Source: Paenibacillus sp. NEAU-GSW1 (lineage in GTDB: Bacteria > Bacillota > Bacilli > Paenibacillales > Paenibacillaceae). From it: a DNA stretch of 64,000 bases. The DNA is taken from NCBI RefSeq assembly GCF_009737085.1, contig NZ_WOVL01000012.1:62001-126000 (forward strand), given 5' to 3'. This document shows, piece after piece, positions 32,928 through 41,892 of this stretch; within the stretch, counting starts at the first letter, position 1; the number at the start of each line of letters is the position of its first letter. The position numbers and the translations under genes were made by a program. Below the pieces are notes generated by a model. The model was not told the DNA's origin and did not search any database. It saw only the letters and a program-made list of their open reading frames with translations.

Positions 32928-34847
32928 ATGCTGCGAATATGGAGAAGCCATTCGATTCATAGACGGCTATTTTTATTGTTCCTCATTTCGATGTTAACGC
33001 TTCTTCTATTAACGAGCGTTCTTTATTATCAAAAAACGACGCAAATCATTCATACTAAAATTAGCGATATGGCAGAAAAAAATATTTCACAGACGGTCGG
33101 CCTGTTCGATCTGATGCTCGAAGGCTACGACAGCGTCACAAAGTCGCTCAACGGCAACTATGAGCTGCTGCGGCTGCTGGAGGAACGCGACGGGGAAGAG
33201 GACTCGGTTCTTAGCGTTATTAATGAACGGACGATTACGAATATGATTGGGGCCGTTTATTACTCGCGCGATGACATCATTGGCATACATGTCATTTCGA
33301 ACAGCGGCAAGGTATACAACTATGAGCGGCGTTTCGCGGGGATCGTCGATATCAACTATAACTCCGCCGACTGGTATCACCGTCTTGTTGATTCCAACGG
33401 CCAGATGGTTTGGTACGGTTTGTCCCAGGGCTCGTTGATCAACAGCTTTCTGCGTCAGGACCCTGTGTTCGTATTCGGCCGGCAATTGTATGATTTGACA
33501 AACTACAAGCCGATTGGCGTCATTCTGATTGAGACCGACCCAAGACCGATTATGAACGCGCTATCCAACGTTTCGATCAGTCCGAACAGCCGAGTTTATA
33601 TTGTGGATCGCGAGAACAATATTATCGCTTCGACGGAGCCTGAAGTGGCAGCGGGGGAGGCGCTGCCCGAATCGCCATCGTTCGAGGGGCTGCCGAGGCC
33701 GAAAAACAATGAGATCGTAATCGACAACACGACCGATCAGCTCATCGTCGCGGCAAACGCCGCAATGGCGGAATGGACGGTTTTCGGTTTTACGCCGAAG
33801 GCGGATATTAATGCCGAGCTTGCGCAGACTAGACTTTATTTGATCGTTGTTATTGCGGCCGTTTTTATTTTGGCGACACTGCTCGCAAGCTTGATCTCTC
33901 GGAATATCGCAAAGCCGCTCAAATTGCTCATCCGCGAGATGAAGCAGGTGGAGCTCGGTAATTTCCGCGGCGCCGTTAACGTCAATTCATTTGATGAGAT
34001 TAATAGCCTCGTCTCTTCTTTTAACCGGATGGTACTGCGAATGGACGAATTGATCGACCGGATTACGCTATCATCAATCAGCGAGAAGAACGCTGAGCTG
34101 CAAGCGCTGCAATCGCAGGTGAACCCGCACTTTTTGTACAACACGCTCGATATGATTTATTGGATGCTGGACGAGCGGGAGAACGACAGGCTGGGCAGAG
34201 TTATTCTCTCCCTGTCGCATATGTTCCGCTACAGCAGCCATTGGGAGGAAGCTTCAAAGACGACGCTTAGCCAGGAGCTGGATCAAATGAAGCACTATAT
34301 GAACATTATCGAAAGCAGGCTGGATGGACGCATCCAGACGGAGATAGCGATTGATCCGCGATGGCTGGAGGCGCCAATGCCCAAAATGACGCTGCAGCCG
34401 ATTATCGAGAATGCAGTGAAGAGCGGAATTGAGCCGCTCGGCCATATGGGCGTATTGCGCGTCTATTCCGAAGTGGATGAGAAAGCGCAGGAGCTTCGCA
34501 TCGTTATTGCCGATAATGGCATCGGCATGAGCGAGGACACGCTCGCGCAAATTCGAACTTCAATGATGGAGCCCGTATTCGGCAGCGCAGGAGCGCCCGG
34601 CAACTCCGTCAACGCTGCGGGCAATGGCGGCGGCCTGATACAGGATCGAGCGTCCGGAGCCGGAGAGCGGTCGCGCCGAGGCATTGGCCTGCCGAATGTG
34701 CATCATCGGTTGGCGCTTATGTTCGGCGACAACTACGGGCTTCGCATCGACAGCAAGCATGGCGAAGGCACGACGGTCGTAATCGTCATGCCTATGCCGA
34801 TAATGCCGCAAACGCCGCCACCGTCGTCACAACAGCTAGGAGGTTAG
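32928..34847 (+). CDS. Sensor histidine kinase, LytS/YesM type
   Basis: About 639 residues. Membrane segments at about 14-34 and 304-323 flank a large extracellular dCache-like sensor domain; HAMP follows (about 325-375). The His kinase domain has the LytS/YesM pattern ALQSQVNPHFLYNTLDMIYW with phospho-accepting His near 400, then an ATPase domain (PIIENAVKSGIEP, IADNGIGMSEDTL, GIGLPNVHHRLALMFG). The ATG at 32928 follows GGAGG by 11 bases. It comes four bases before its response regulator and just after a sugar ABC operon, an arrangement common in Paenibacillaceae for carbohydrate sensing. Confidence 0.9.
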   Translation: MLRIWRSHSIHRRLFLLFLISMLTLLLLTSVLYYQKTTQIIHTKISDMAEKNISQTVGLFDLMLEGYDSVTKSLNGNYELLRLLEERDGEEDSVLSVINERTITNMIGAVYYSRDDIIGIHVISNSGKVYNYERRFAGIVDINYNSADWYHRLVDSNGQMVWYGLSQGSLINSFLRQDPVFVFGRQLYDLTNYKPIGVILIETDPRPIMNALSNVSISPNSRVYIVDRENNIIASTEPEVAAGEALPESPSFEGLPRPKNNEIVIDNTTDQLIVAANAAMAEWTVFGFTPKADINAELAQTRLYLIVVIAAVFILATLLASLISRNIAKPLKLLIREMKQVELGNFRGAVNVNSFDEINSLVSSFNRMVLRMDELIDRITLSSISEKNAELQALQSQVNPHFLYNTLDMIYWMLDERENDRLGRVILSLSHMFRYSSHWEEASKTTLSQELDQMKHYMNIIESRLDGRIQTEIAIDPRWLEAPMPKMTLQPIIENAVKSGIEPLGHMGVLRVYSEVDEKAQELRIVIADNGIGMSEDTLAQIRTSMMEPVFGSAGAPGNSVNAAGNGGGLIQDRASGAGERSRRGIGLPNVHHRLALMFGDNYGLRIDSKHGEGTTVVIVMPMPIMPQTPPPSSQQLGG

Positions 34848-34851
34848 CCGC

Positions 34852-36039
34852 ATGAACATATTAATGGTTGACGATGAAAAAATCATTCGCGAAGGAATCA
34901 AGCGCACACTGGCGAACCGGTTTCCTCAGTATCGCGTTTTTCTGGCCGCGGGTCCGGAAGAAGCAGTCGTTCGGCTGCGCAGTGAACGGATCGATATTGT
35001 GCTGACCGATATTTTAATGCCCGGCATGTCCGGGCTTGAGATGATGAATTTGACCGCGGCCAGCTACCCGTGTGTCAAATGGGTCGTTATATCGGCACAT
35101 TCCGAATTTTCGTACGCTCAGGAAGCGGTGCGGCTTGGCGCCAAAGATTATTTGCTGAAGCCGATCGGCAAAGAGGTGTTGATCGAAATGATCGAGAAGC
35201 TTGGCGCGGAAATTGCCCGCGAGAAGGAGCTGACCGAGGAGGCGGAACTTCTGCGAGTCAATCAGAAGTTTTTGCGCGAGGCTGTGTTTCAGCGGTGGGC
35301 GTCGGGACTGGATATCGGCCGTATTGATATGAAGCCTTTTATGGACAGCCATCCGTATTTTCATCTCATTATGGTGAAGATGGAGAGCGAGAAAATCGTC
35401 CATCTGGAGCATTTTATTATCGAGAACGTGCTTACGGAGCTGATTGGCCGCTACGGAACCGGCTTTGTTGCGATTCAAGACAATAAGAGCCTGCTTGGTC
35501 TCGTTACGCTGAATGAAGGAGTCGCTCTTGCTGCGCTGCTCGAGGAATTGCGCGGACATTTGATTAAATATTTGCGCATTCCGTTCCAGATCATGCATTC
35601 CGAACGGATTGAGGACAGCAACGCCATTCCGGCGGAGGTGCAGCGAATGCGTCAGGCCTCGTCCACTCAAGTGTATGAGCATTACGCAAGCGGCGGGGAT
35701 CAGGCGGTCGAAGTTGCTCAGCAATATATTCGCACGCATTACCATGCGGATCTGTCGCTGGAGAAAGTCTCGTCGATCGTTTACTTGAATCCGGTTTATT
35801 TCAGCCAGCTGTTTAAACAAAAGACCGGCTCGGGATTTAAGGAATATGTCATCGGTTTGCGCATGGATCAAGCGAAAAAGCTGCTGCTCAATCCGAAGCT
35901 GAAGCTTGCAGACATTGCGGAGAGGATCGGTTATCAGGACATTCGTCACTTCTCTCAGCTTTTCCGCAAGAAGTTTGGAGAAACGCCTTCGGAATTTCGG
36001 CAAAAGCAGGATAACGGGGTAACAAAGGAGCCGATTTAA
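34852..36039 (+). CDS. Response regulator with AraC-type output domain (YesN type)
   Basis: A 395-residue regulator. The receiver domain (1-125) has acidic pocket DDE at 7-9, phospho-acceptor Asp53 in VLTDILMPG, and Lys near 103 in YLLKPIG. The C-terminal AraC domain (about 285-390) contains LEKVSSIVYLNPVYFSQLFK and LADIAERIGYQDIRHFSQLF. Its ribosome binding site GGAGG lies within the kinase gene's last codons. It is expected to activate the adjacent sugar ABC operon. Confidence 0.92.
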   Translation: MNILMVDDEKIIREGIKRTLANRFPQYRVFLAAGPEEAVVRLRSERIDIVLTDILMPGMSGLEMMNLTAASYPCVKWVVISAHSEFSYAQEAVRLGAKDYLLKPIGKEVLIEMIEKLGAEIAREKELTEEAELLRVNQKFLREAVFQRWASGLDIGRIDMKPFMDSHPYFHLIMVKMESEKIVHLEHFIIENVLTELIGRYGTGFVAIQDNKSLLGLVTLNEGVALAALLEELRGHLIKYLRIPFQIMHSERIEDSNAIPAEVQRMRQASSTQVYEHYASGGDQAVEVAQQYIRTHYHADLSLEKVSSIVYLNPVYFSQLFKQKTGSGFKEYVIGLRMDQAKKLLLNPKLKLADIAERIGYQDIRHFSQLFRKKFGETPSEFRQKQDNGVTKEPI

Positions 36040-36184
36040 TCCAAACGGCAAGCTGAACGAAAAAAGAAGTATTTGTTAACATATAATTAGTTGATGCATT
36101 TGGGTGAGAACTATGCTACTATACGGGTTGCTTTAGATAGAGAGAGCAACAAGATGGACAGATTAGAGTGGAGAAGGTGTTATT

Positions 36185-37570
36185 TTGGTAAGTGCAATAG
36201 ATGAGAAAGAAGCAAAGTCGTTTAAGCTGTTTTATTTGACTTGGCCGATATTTTTAGAAATCTTTTTGTTTATGCTCATGGGCATCGCCGATACGCTGAT
36301 GCTGAGTGCGATCTCCGACAATGCCGTATCGGGCGTAGGCGCGGCGAATCAATATTTGCACATAGCCATCCTGGTCCTGGAAGTAATCGGAAACGGCGCG
36401 TCAATCGTTGTGGCCCAGTATCTTGGCTCACGCAAAATGCTGGAAGCGGCGCGCATTTCAGCGCTCGCGGTGACGATGAACTTGATCGTCGGCCTCGTTA
36501 TCAGCGGATTTTTCCTGTTATTCTGCAATCAAATCCTGCAAGGGCTTCATTTGCAGGGTGAAATTTTGGAGCATGCAAAGAGCTATCTGTCGTTTGTCGG
36601 CGGATTCATCTTCTTGCAGGCTATTATCAATTCTTTGGCGGCGATCATTCGCGTACATGGCTTTACGAAAGAAGCGATGCTCGTCTCGCTGGGGATGAAC
36701 GTCGTGCATATTATCGGCAACTACGCACTTATTTTCGGCAACTTCGGATTTCCGGAAATGGGCGTCCACGGCGCTGCGATCTCAACGGTTATAAGCCGCG
36801 GCATTGCGCTGATCGTATTCTTCTGGCTGCTGTATCGGATTATGGAAATTAAAGTGCAGTTCCGCTATTATTTATCGTTATCCAAAACGTATGTAGGTAA
36901 AATATTAAAGATCGGCGTACCGTCCGCTACCGAGCAAGTGATGTATCAGAGCTGCCAAATGGTATTTCTTTATTACGCTACGTTTCTCGGGAACGAATCG
37001 ATGGCTGCGCGTCAGTATGCGTCCAACATCTCGATGTTTATTTACTTGATGGCATTTGCGATCGGAATCGGTACTTCAATTCTGGTAGGCCGCTTCGTCG
37101 GCGCGGACCGCAAGGACGACGCATACAGCCGCGTATGGCAAAGCGTTAAATCTGCGAGTCTATCGACGATTGTGATGGTTGCGCTCGTGATGATATTCCG
37201 CGAGCCGTTAATGAGTATTTTCACTGATGACATGAGCATCATTGAGATTGGCGCGCATGTACTGCTGTATAGCGTTATTCTAGAGACTGGAAGAACAATC
37301 AACATTATTCTCGTCAATTCGCTGCGCGCTTCGGGTGACGCTCGTTATCCGCTATGGGTCGGCATGGTGACGATGGTGGGCATCAGCTTGCCGCTCGGTT
37401 ATTTGCTGGTATTTGTAATGGACATGGGACTGCCGGGCATTTGGCTGGCGATTGCCGCCGATGAGTGGCTGCGCGCCGTCATCATGTCGCTGCGCTGGCG
37501 TAGCCGCGCTTGGGAGAAGCATGCGCTCGTGAAGCATGACCGCTCGGAGCCGGCGACGGTTGCCCATTAA
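36185..37570 (+). CDS. MATE-family multidrug efflux protein
   Basis: A 461-residue protein with about 12 membrane segments. MATE features are the paired halves, each with an N-terminal LxxxxIPxFLE-type helix (LTWPIFLEIFLFMLMGIADT and IGVPSATEQVMYQSCQMVFL), AQYLGSRKMLEAARIS and VGRFVGADRKDDAYS. It exports cationic drugs or metabolites using Na+ or H+. The start is TTG after GGAGAAGG. A ThrE-type exporter follows 39 bp later. Confidence 0.9.
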   Translation: MVSAIDEKEAKSFKLFYLTWPIFLEIFLFMLMGIADTLMLSAISDNAVSGVGAANQYLHIAILVLEVIGNGASIVVAQYLGSRKMLEAARISALAVTMNLIVGLVISGFFLLFCNQILQGLHLQGEILEHAKSYLSFVGGFIFLQAIINSLAAIIRVHGFTKEAMLVSLGMNVVHIIGNYALIFGNFGFPEMGVHGAAISTVISRGIALIVFFWLLYRIMEIKVQFRYYLSLSKTYVGKILKIGVPSATEQVMYQSCQMVFLYYATFLGNESMAARQYASNISMFIYLMAFAIGIGTSILVGRFVGADRKDDAYSRVWQSVKSASLSTIVMVALVMIFREPLMSIFTDDMSIIEIGAHVLLYSVILETGRTINIILVNSLRASGDARYPLWVGMVTMVGISLPLGYLLVFVMDMGLPGIWLAIAADEWLRAVIMSLRWRSRAWEKHALVKHDRSEPATVAH

Positions 37571-37609
37571 GCGACGTGCGAATTGAATTTGCAGAGGAGA
37601 CTGACGCAG

Positions 37610-38440
37610 ATGGCGGATAAAACGGCCGGAGCTGTGGAGGGTGAAGGAGCTGAAGCTGCCGCTGAATTGGTTGGCGGTCAAAGCGGCGGCGATTGGCAGG
37701 ACGAGCGCAACGTAATGAAAATATGTATGCTGGCGGGCAAAATCATTCTCCAGAACGGCGGGGAAACGTCTCGCGTGGAAGATACGATGATGCGAATTGC
37801 CGCCGCATACGGCTATTCCGATTCGCACAGCTACGTGACGCCAACGGGCATACTGTTTGCGATCGACGGAACGGCTCCGTCGACTCGTCTCATCCGAATA
37901 TCCGAGCGTTCCACCAATTTGCGCAAAGTGTCGCTGGTTAACGATATATCGCGGCGAATCGTCAGCGGCAGACTCGGAGCCGAGGAAGCCTATACGCTGT
38001 TACATGAAGTTGAGGCGCAGCCCTTCGCATACGGCGAATGGCTGCAGACTGCGGCCGCGGCTGTTGCCAGCGGCTGCTTTGTCATTATGTTTCAAGGCAG
38101 CTGGCATGACGTTCTGCCGGGGGTTCTGGCAGGAGGACTCGGGTTTCTGCTATTCGTCCTGCTTCACCGGCTCGTGCCGGTCAAGTTTTTTGCCGAGTTT
38201 ATGGCTGCGATCTCTGTCGGGGTCGTGTCGGTTCTGATGGTTCAGTTCGGTTTAGGAGATCAATTGGATAAAATCATAATCGGATCCGTCATGCCGCTAG
38301 TACCGGGCCTGCATATTACGAACGCGGTGCGGGATTTGATGGCCGGACATTTAGTGTCCGGTCTGTCCAAAGGGGCGGAGGCGTTTTTGACCGCTTTTGC
38401 GATTGGATCAGGAATTGCTGTCGTGTTGTCATTTGCTTGA
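37610..38440 (+). CDS. Threonine/serine exporter ThrE-type, large subunit (DUF1212)
   Basis: A 276-residue protein. The cytosolic N-terminal half holds the ThrE signature (LAGKIILQNGGETSRVEDTM, SYVTPTGILFAIDG, VNDISRRIVSGRLG); the C-terminal half has about five membrane segments, including SVMPLVPGLHITNAVRDLMA. In many Bacillota the exporter is split into this protein and a smaller membrane partner, which follows at 38567. GAGGAG stands ten bases ahead of the ATG. Amino acid export is known for Corynebacterium ThrE; the substrate here is inferred. Confidence 0.87.
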   Translation: MADKTAGAVEGEGAEAAAELVGGQSGGDWQDERNVMKICMLAGKIILQNGGETSRVEDTMMRIAAAYGYSDSHSYVTPTGILFAIDGTAPSTRLIRISERSTNLRKVSLVNDISRRIVSGRLGAEEAYTLLHEVEAQPFAYGEWLQTAAAAVASGCFVIMFQGSWHDVLPGVLAGGLGFLLFVLLHRLVPVKFFAEFMAAISVGVVSVLMVQFGLGDQLDKIIIGSVMPLVPGLHITNAVRDLMAGHLVSGLSKGAEAFLTAFAIGSGIAVVLSFA

Positions 38441-38566
38441 CGGGTATTGCGGCGCTAATGAGCGTGCGTTGCGGCAGGTCTGCCCAACGCAAAGGCTGCT
38501 AGCAGGCTGGGGATCATCAATTGCATGGGAGATTGGATTGTATAGCGAGGAGGCGCGAGGGCGATC

Positions 38567-39016
38567 ATGATGTGGTGGTTAGGGCAACTGGCGACGAGCT
38601 TTATCGCTTCGGCGATGTTTGGCTTCATATTTAATGCGCCGCAGCGGACGCTCGTGCAATGCGGTGCGGTCGGCATGGCCGGCTGGATGATGTACGTATG
38701 CTGCACGAAGCTGCAAGTGCACGCCATACCGTCGACGCTCATTGCGGTCGTTGTCGTAACGGTGATCAGCCAGTTTTTTGCGCGGTGGTATAAAACGCCG
38801 GTGACCGTATTTAACGTTTCCGGCATTATCCCGCTCGTCCCTGGCGGCATTGCGTACGACGCGATGCGCAAAGTCGTGGAGAACGACTACAACGCCGCTG
38901 TCGAACTGGTCGTCCGCGCCTTCATGTTCTCCGGCACAATTGCTCTTGGCCTCGTACTCTCCGAGGTCGTCAACCAAGTGCTGCGCAAATCCGCAGCAGC
39001 CAAACAGCCTCAGTAG
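38567..39016 (+). CDS. Threonine/serine exporter, small membrane subunit (DUF3815)
   Basis: A 149-residue protein with about five membrane segments, equal to the C-terminal half of fused ThrE proteins. FNVSGIIPLVPGGIAYDAMR mirrors the PLVPG motif in the larger subunit. It follows that gene after 126 bp and should form a complex with it. Its stop codon lies within a terminator stem. Confidence 0.85.
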   Translation: MMWWLGQLATSFIASAMFGFIFNAPQRTLVQCGAVGMAGWMMYVCCTKLQVHAIPSTLIAVVVVTVISQFFARWYKTPVTVFNVSGIIPLVPGGIAYDAMRKVVENDYNAAVELVVRAFMFSGTIALGLVLSEVVNQVLRKSAAAKQPQ

Positions 39017-39052
39017 CCTCCCGTTGGGGGAGGTGCTGAGGCTGTTTTGTTT
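39003..39052 (+). terminator. Terminator of the ThrE-type genes
   Basis: AACAGCCTCAG (39003-39013) pairs with CTGAGGCTGTT (39036-39046), with an inner CCTCCC/GGGAGG stem; T-rich tail. Confidence 0.9.
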
Positions 39053-39110
39053 GGCGGGCGCTTGGCGTTTCGTCTCGCGTCTTGTATCGTAACGATCAAC
39101 CATTCGTTAA

Positions 39111-39840
39111 CGAAGCTGTTTCGCTGATTAACGAAGCAAACTTCGCTAAACATGCGCCGAAATGACCTCAAACCCGCTGTAGCGAACCAAATTTCGCACT
39201 TCGCGAACCAACCTTCGCAAATAGCGAAGGCTGGTTCGCTATCCCCCTCGCGCACGACCAAACGGAAGCAAATAGCGAAGTTACTTTCTCTAATGAGCGA
39301 ATGCGGTTCGTTAACTGGAGCAGCCAGCGTCGAGAACATGGATAGCGAAGTTACTTTCCTTAGTTAGCGAATGCGGTTCGTTATATGGTCACCCAATGGT
39401 CACCAGCAGCGACACAGTTGCTTTGCAACGTGAACCAAGCTCGACAGCGAAGCTGTTTCGCTAATTAACGAACCAAACTTCGCTAACCATGCGCCGAAAT
39501 GACCTCAAACCCGCTGTAGCGAACCAAATTTCGCAATTCGCGAACCAACCTTCGCAAATAGCGAAGGCTGGTTCGCTATCCCCCTCGCGCACGACCAAAC
39601 GGAAGCAAATAGCGAAGTTACTTTCTCTAATGAGCGAATGCGGTTCGTTAACTGGAGCAGCCAGCGTCGAGAGCATGAATAGCGAAGTAACATTCCTTAA
39701 TCAGCGAATGCGGTTCGTTAAATGGAACAACCAGCGCCGAGAACATGAAATAACGAAGTAACTTTCCTTAGTTAGCGAATGCGGTTCGTTAACTGGAACA
39801 ACCCGCACCGAGAGCATGATAGCGAGTTGCTTTTCCTTAG
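39111..39840 (-). repeat. GCGAA repeat field: 337-bp duplication with 71-bp units
   Basis: The block beginning CGAAGCTGTTTCGCT at 39111 recurs at 39448 (period 337) with few changes. Each contains GTAGCGAACCAAATTTCGC and GCGAACCAACCTTCGC modules, then units of about 70-72 bp centred on GCGAATGCGGTTCGTT (39297, 39367; 39633, 39703, 39775). The same units occur at 54.8-56.4 kb in the opposite orientation. The field lies between convergent genes; frames here are not coding. Confidence 0.88.
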
Positions 39841-40140
39841 TTAGCGCGTGAGATCAACCTGTTCAAAGTGCTCCACCACGGGGAACGGGTCGTAGAAATG
39901 GTGCAGCAGCTTTCGCCATTCTTGATATTCCGGCGATTGGCGAAAGCCGGTCATATGGTCGTCGAGCGTTTCCCAGCGGACGAGCAGCAAATACTTGCCC
40001 TCCGTCTCCATGCAGCGCTGCAGCTCGTGGCTGATATATCCCTTCATCGAGGAGATGATGCCGGAGGCTATGCGAAAAGCTTCCTCATACTCGGCTTCCA
40101 TCCCCGGTTTTACTTGCAGCATGACCGCTTCCAAAAGCAT
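39841..40140 (-). CDS. Antibiotic biosynthesis monooxygenase-like (ABM) protein
   Basis: A 99-residue dimeric alpha/beta-barrel protein of the ABM family: VMLQVKPGMEAEYEEAFRIA, SMKGYISHELQRC, KYLLLVRWETLDDHMTGFR, and WRKLLHHFYDPFPVVEHFE. Members include haem-degrading and quinone-modifying enzymes, but many have no known substrate. Located 22 bp from lipL on the same strand, so probably co-transcribed with it. The last codons abut the repeat field. Confidence 0.85.
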   Translation of the reverse strand: MLLEAVMLQVKPGMEAEYEEAFRIASGIISSMKGYISHELQRCMETEGKYLLLVRWETLDDHMTGFRQSPEYQEWRKLLHHFYDPFPVVEHFEQVDLTR

Positions 40141-40161
40141 AGTTTCTTCCTCCTTTTTCGA

Positions 40162-41040
40162 TTAACTTCGGTCTCTAATCGTATATCGCTCCCGTAAAGT
40201 GCAAATCATCTCGCGGATTTGCTCCTCCGAGGGCATATCGAGCGCGGCGGCTGCGCGCCGCATGCCCTCTTCGGTTTGGCCGGCGCGGATGACGCGCTTC
40301 ACCGCATCGGCGAATGCGATCGCCGCTGCGTCTCCTGCCGCGCCGCCGCCCAATCCGGCCAGCTCTTCGAGGCTGGCCGTGCTTGTGTCCGTAACCGCCG
40401 GATAATCGGCGGCGGTTACGGACAAAGCCCCAGCAGCCGCCCGCTCATAAAAGGAGCGGACGAGCTGCGCCCGCTCGCGGCCGGAACCTGCCGCGATGAC
40501 GAACGCCTGCACGATGTACGCGTGCGTCTGCCGGCGCTGCGCAATGCCGCAAAACTTCAAGCCGCCGATGCTTAGGTCGTAGTCGCCGGGGCAATATGCG
40601 CCGGCTATTTCTCCTTTGTCGATCTGGCGGCCGGTATCGGCAAGCGCAGCGCGGATGAGCTCGTACATTCGTTCAAAGTCGCTGTGAAAATGAAAGTCGA
40701 GCGTATCCGTTTTCGGCAAAATAAGCGACACGTTCACGACGCCAAGATCGAGCGGCACCGCAGCGCCGCCGGAATGCCGAACGGCGGCGGCCCAGCCGTC
40801 GGACTCCAGCCATCGCTGGGCTTCTCCGGCTCCGGGAAGACGGCTGTCGCGAAGCCCCATAATGAAGGCGCGCGGATGGCGCCAAATATGGCATATCGCC
40901 GGTCCGCCTCGGCCGGTGCTGCGGCACAGCAGCTCGTCCAAAGCGAACGAATAGAGCGGATCCATGTTCTTATGCATGGACGCCACGTCGCCCATCCGAT
41001 CTAATACGAGCAGCTCTCTAGCTCCTTCTTCCTTCGTCAT
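40162..41040 (-). CDS. lipL: Octanoyl-[GcvH]:protein N-octanoyltransferase LipL
   Basis: A 292-residue member of the biotin/lipoate ligase A/B family. The motif CPGDYDLSIGGLKFCGIAQR places Cys150 where B. subtilis LipL has its catalytic cysteine, and AAVRHSGGAAVPLDLGVVNV is the substrate-binding segment (RHSGG instead of RRxGG). LipL moves octanoyl groups from GcvH to the E2 subunits of 2-oxoacid dehydrogenases in lipoate synthesis. Length fits LipL (about 280). Confidence 0.88.
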   Translation of the reverse strand: MTKEEGARELLVLDRMGDVASMHKNMDPLYSFALDELLCRSTGRGGPAICHIWRHPRAFIMGLRDSRLPGAGEAQRWLESDGWAAAVRHSGGAAVPLDLGVVNVSLILPKTDTLDFHFHSDFERMYELIRAALADTGRQIDKGEIAGAYCPGDYDLSIGGLKFCGIAQRRQTHAYIVQAFVIAAGSGRERAQLVRSFYERAAAGALSVTAADYPAVTDTSTASLEELAGLGGGAAGDAAAIAFADAVKRVIRAGQTEEGMRRAAAALDMPSEEQIREMICTLRERYTIRDRS

Positions 41041-41204
41041 CGCTATCGTACCTTTCTTTCCGCTTACTCATGTGGCTCCATCATACCATTATTTTTGCCG
41101 GCGCCGCTAATGATTTGGCATTTGACCGGTAGCGCGAGACTTGATTCCGAATATACTAAATTGTAATAGATTGATAGCAAATGAACGCCAAGGAAGTGAT
41201 AGTA

Positions 41205-41774
41205 ATGGGAATGAATCATCTGTATGCTACCCATCCGCCGCGTTTTTTGAACGGAAATACGTACATCGGTCCCTATACTTATGGCGAACCGCTTGTGCTC
41301 GCCTATGGCGTGAGCAATATTGTTGTAATCGGCAAGTTTTGCTCAATTGCAAACGGGGTCACCATTATGCTGGGAGGAAATCACCGGTATGACTGGGGAA
41401 CCACCTATCCGTTCAGCGCGTTTATGCCCGAGTACAGCTATATCGCGAACGTATCGCGATCGAACGGCAATGTGATCATCGGTAATGACGTGTGGCTCGG
41501 CATGGGCGCAACGATTATGTCCGGTGTGACGATCGGAGATGGCGCTTGCATAGCGACGAATGCGCAAGTGACCAAAAATGTGCCGCCATACGCCATCGTA
41601 GGCGGGAATCCGGCGAGAGTGATCAAGTATCGTTTTCCGCAGCACATTATTGATCGCATGATGGAGATTAAGTGGTGGGAGTGGGAACCGCAGCAAATTG
41701 AGCAGGTCATTCCGCTCTTGATGTCGGAAAATTTCCCTGCCGTCTTCCGGTACGCGAAAATTTTCGGCAAATAG
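41205..41774 (+). CDS. Left-handed beta-helix acetyltransferase (CatB/Vat family)
   Basis: A 189-residue hexapeptide-repeat transferase. The xenobiotic acetyltransferase signature is present: SNIVVIGKFCSIANGVTIML, NHRYDW (His of the active site), NVIIGNDVWLGMGATIMSG, GVTIGDGACIATNAQVTKNV, PYAIVGGNPARVIKYRF. Such enzymes acetylate chloramphenicol or streptogramin A, but housekeeping relatives exist; resistance is not proven. AAGGAAG stands eight bases ahead of ATG 41205. Confidence 0.82.
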   Translation: MGMNHLYATHPPRFLNGNTYIGPYTYGEPLVLAYGVSNIVVIGKFCSIANGVTIMLGGNHRYDWGTTYPFSAFMPEYSYIANVSRSNGNVIIGNDVWLGMGATIMSGVTIGDGACIATNAQVTKNVPPYAIVGGNPARVIKYRFPQHIIDRMMEIKWWEWEPQQIEQVIPLLMSENFPAVFRYAKIFGK

Positions 41775-41781
41775 AGGATCT

Positions 41782-41815
41782 ATCCGTCCGTTCTCGGGCG
41801 GATTATTTTTTTTTA
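41782..41815 (+). terminator. Terminator of the acetyltransferase gene
   Basis: ATCCGTCCG-TTCT-CGGGCGGAT (one G-T pair) followed by TA and nine T. Confidence 0.9.
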
Positions 41816-41892
41816 TGTAAAGGGAGTAGAGAGGCTTCCCGTAAAATGATACTGTGAAAGCATCACGATTGCATACGGGAGTGGTTTTAAAA

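Noticed and set aside
35014..36051. 345-codon minus-strand ORF opposite the response regulator
   Set aside because: Shadow frame; the plus-strand product is a complete receiver-AraC protein.
36052..36184. Clear promoter for the MATE gene
   Set aside because: A TACTAT -10-like box is present but no -35 at acceptable spacing, so I did not list it.
41205..41774. Confirmed antibiotic-resistance acetyltransferase
   Set aside because: The CatB/Vat fold is clear, but housekeeping relatives share all motifs, so a resistance call cannot be made from sequence.
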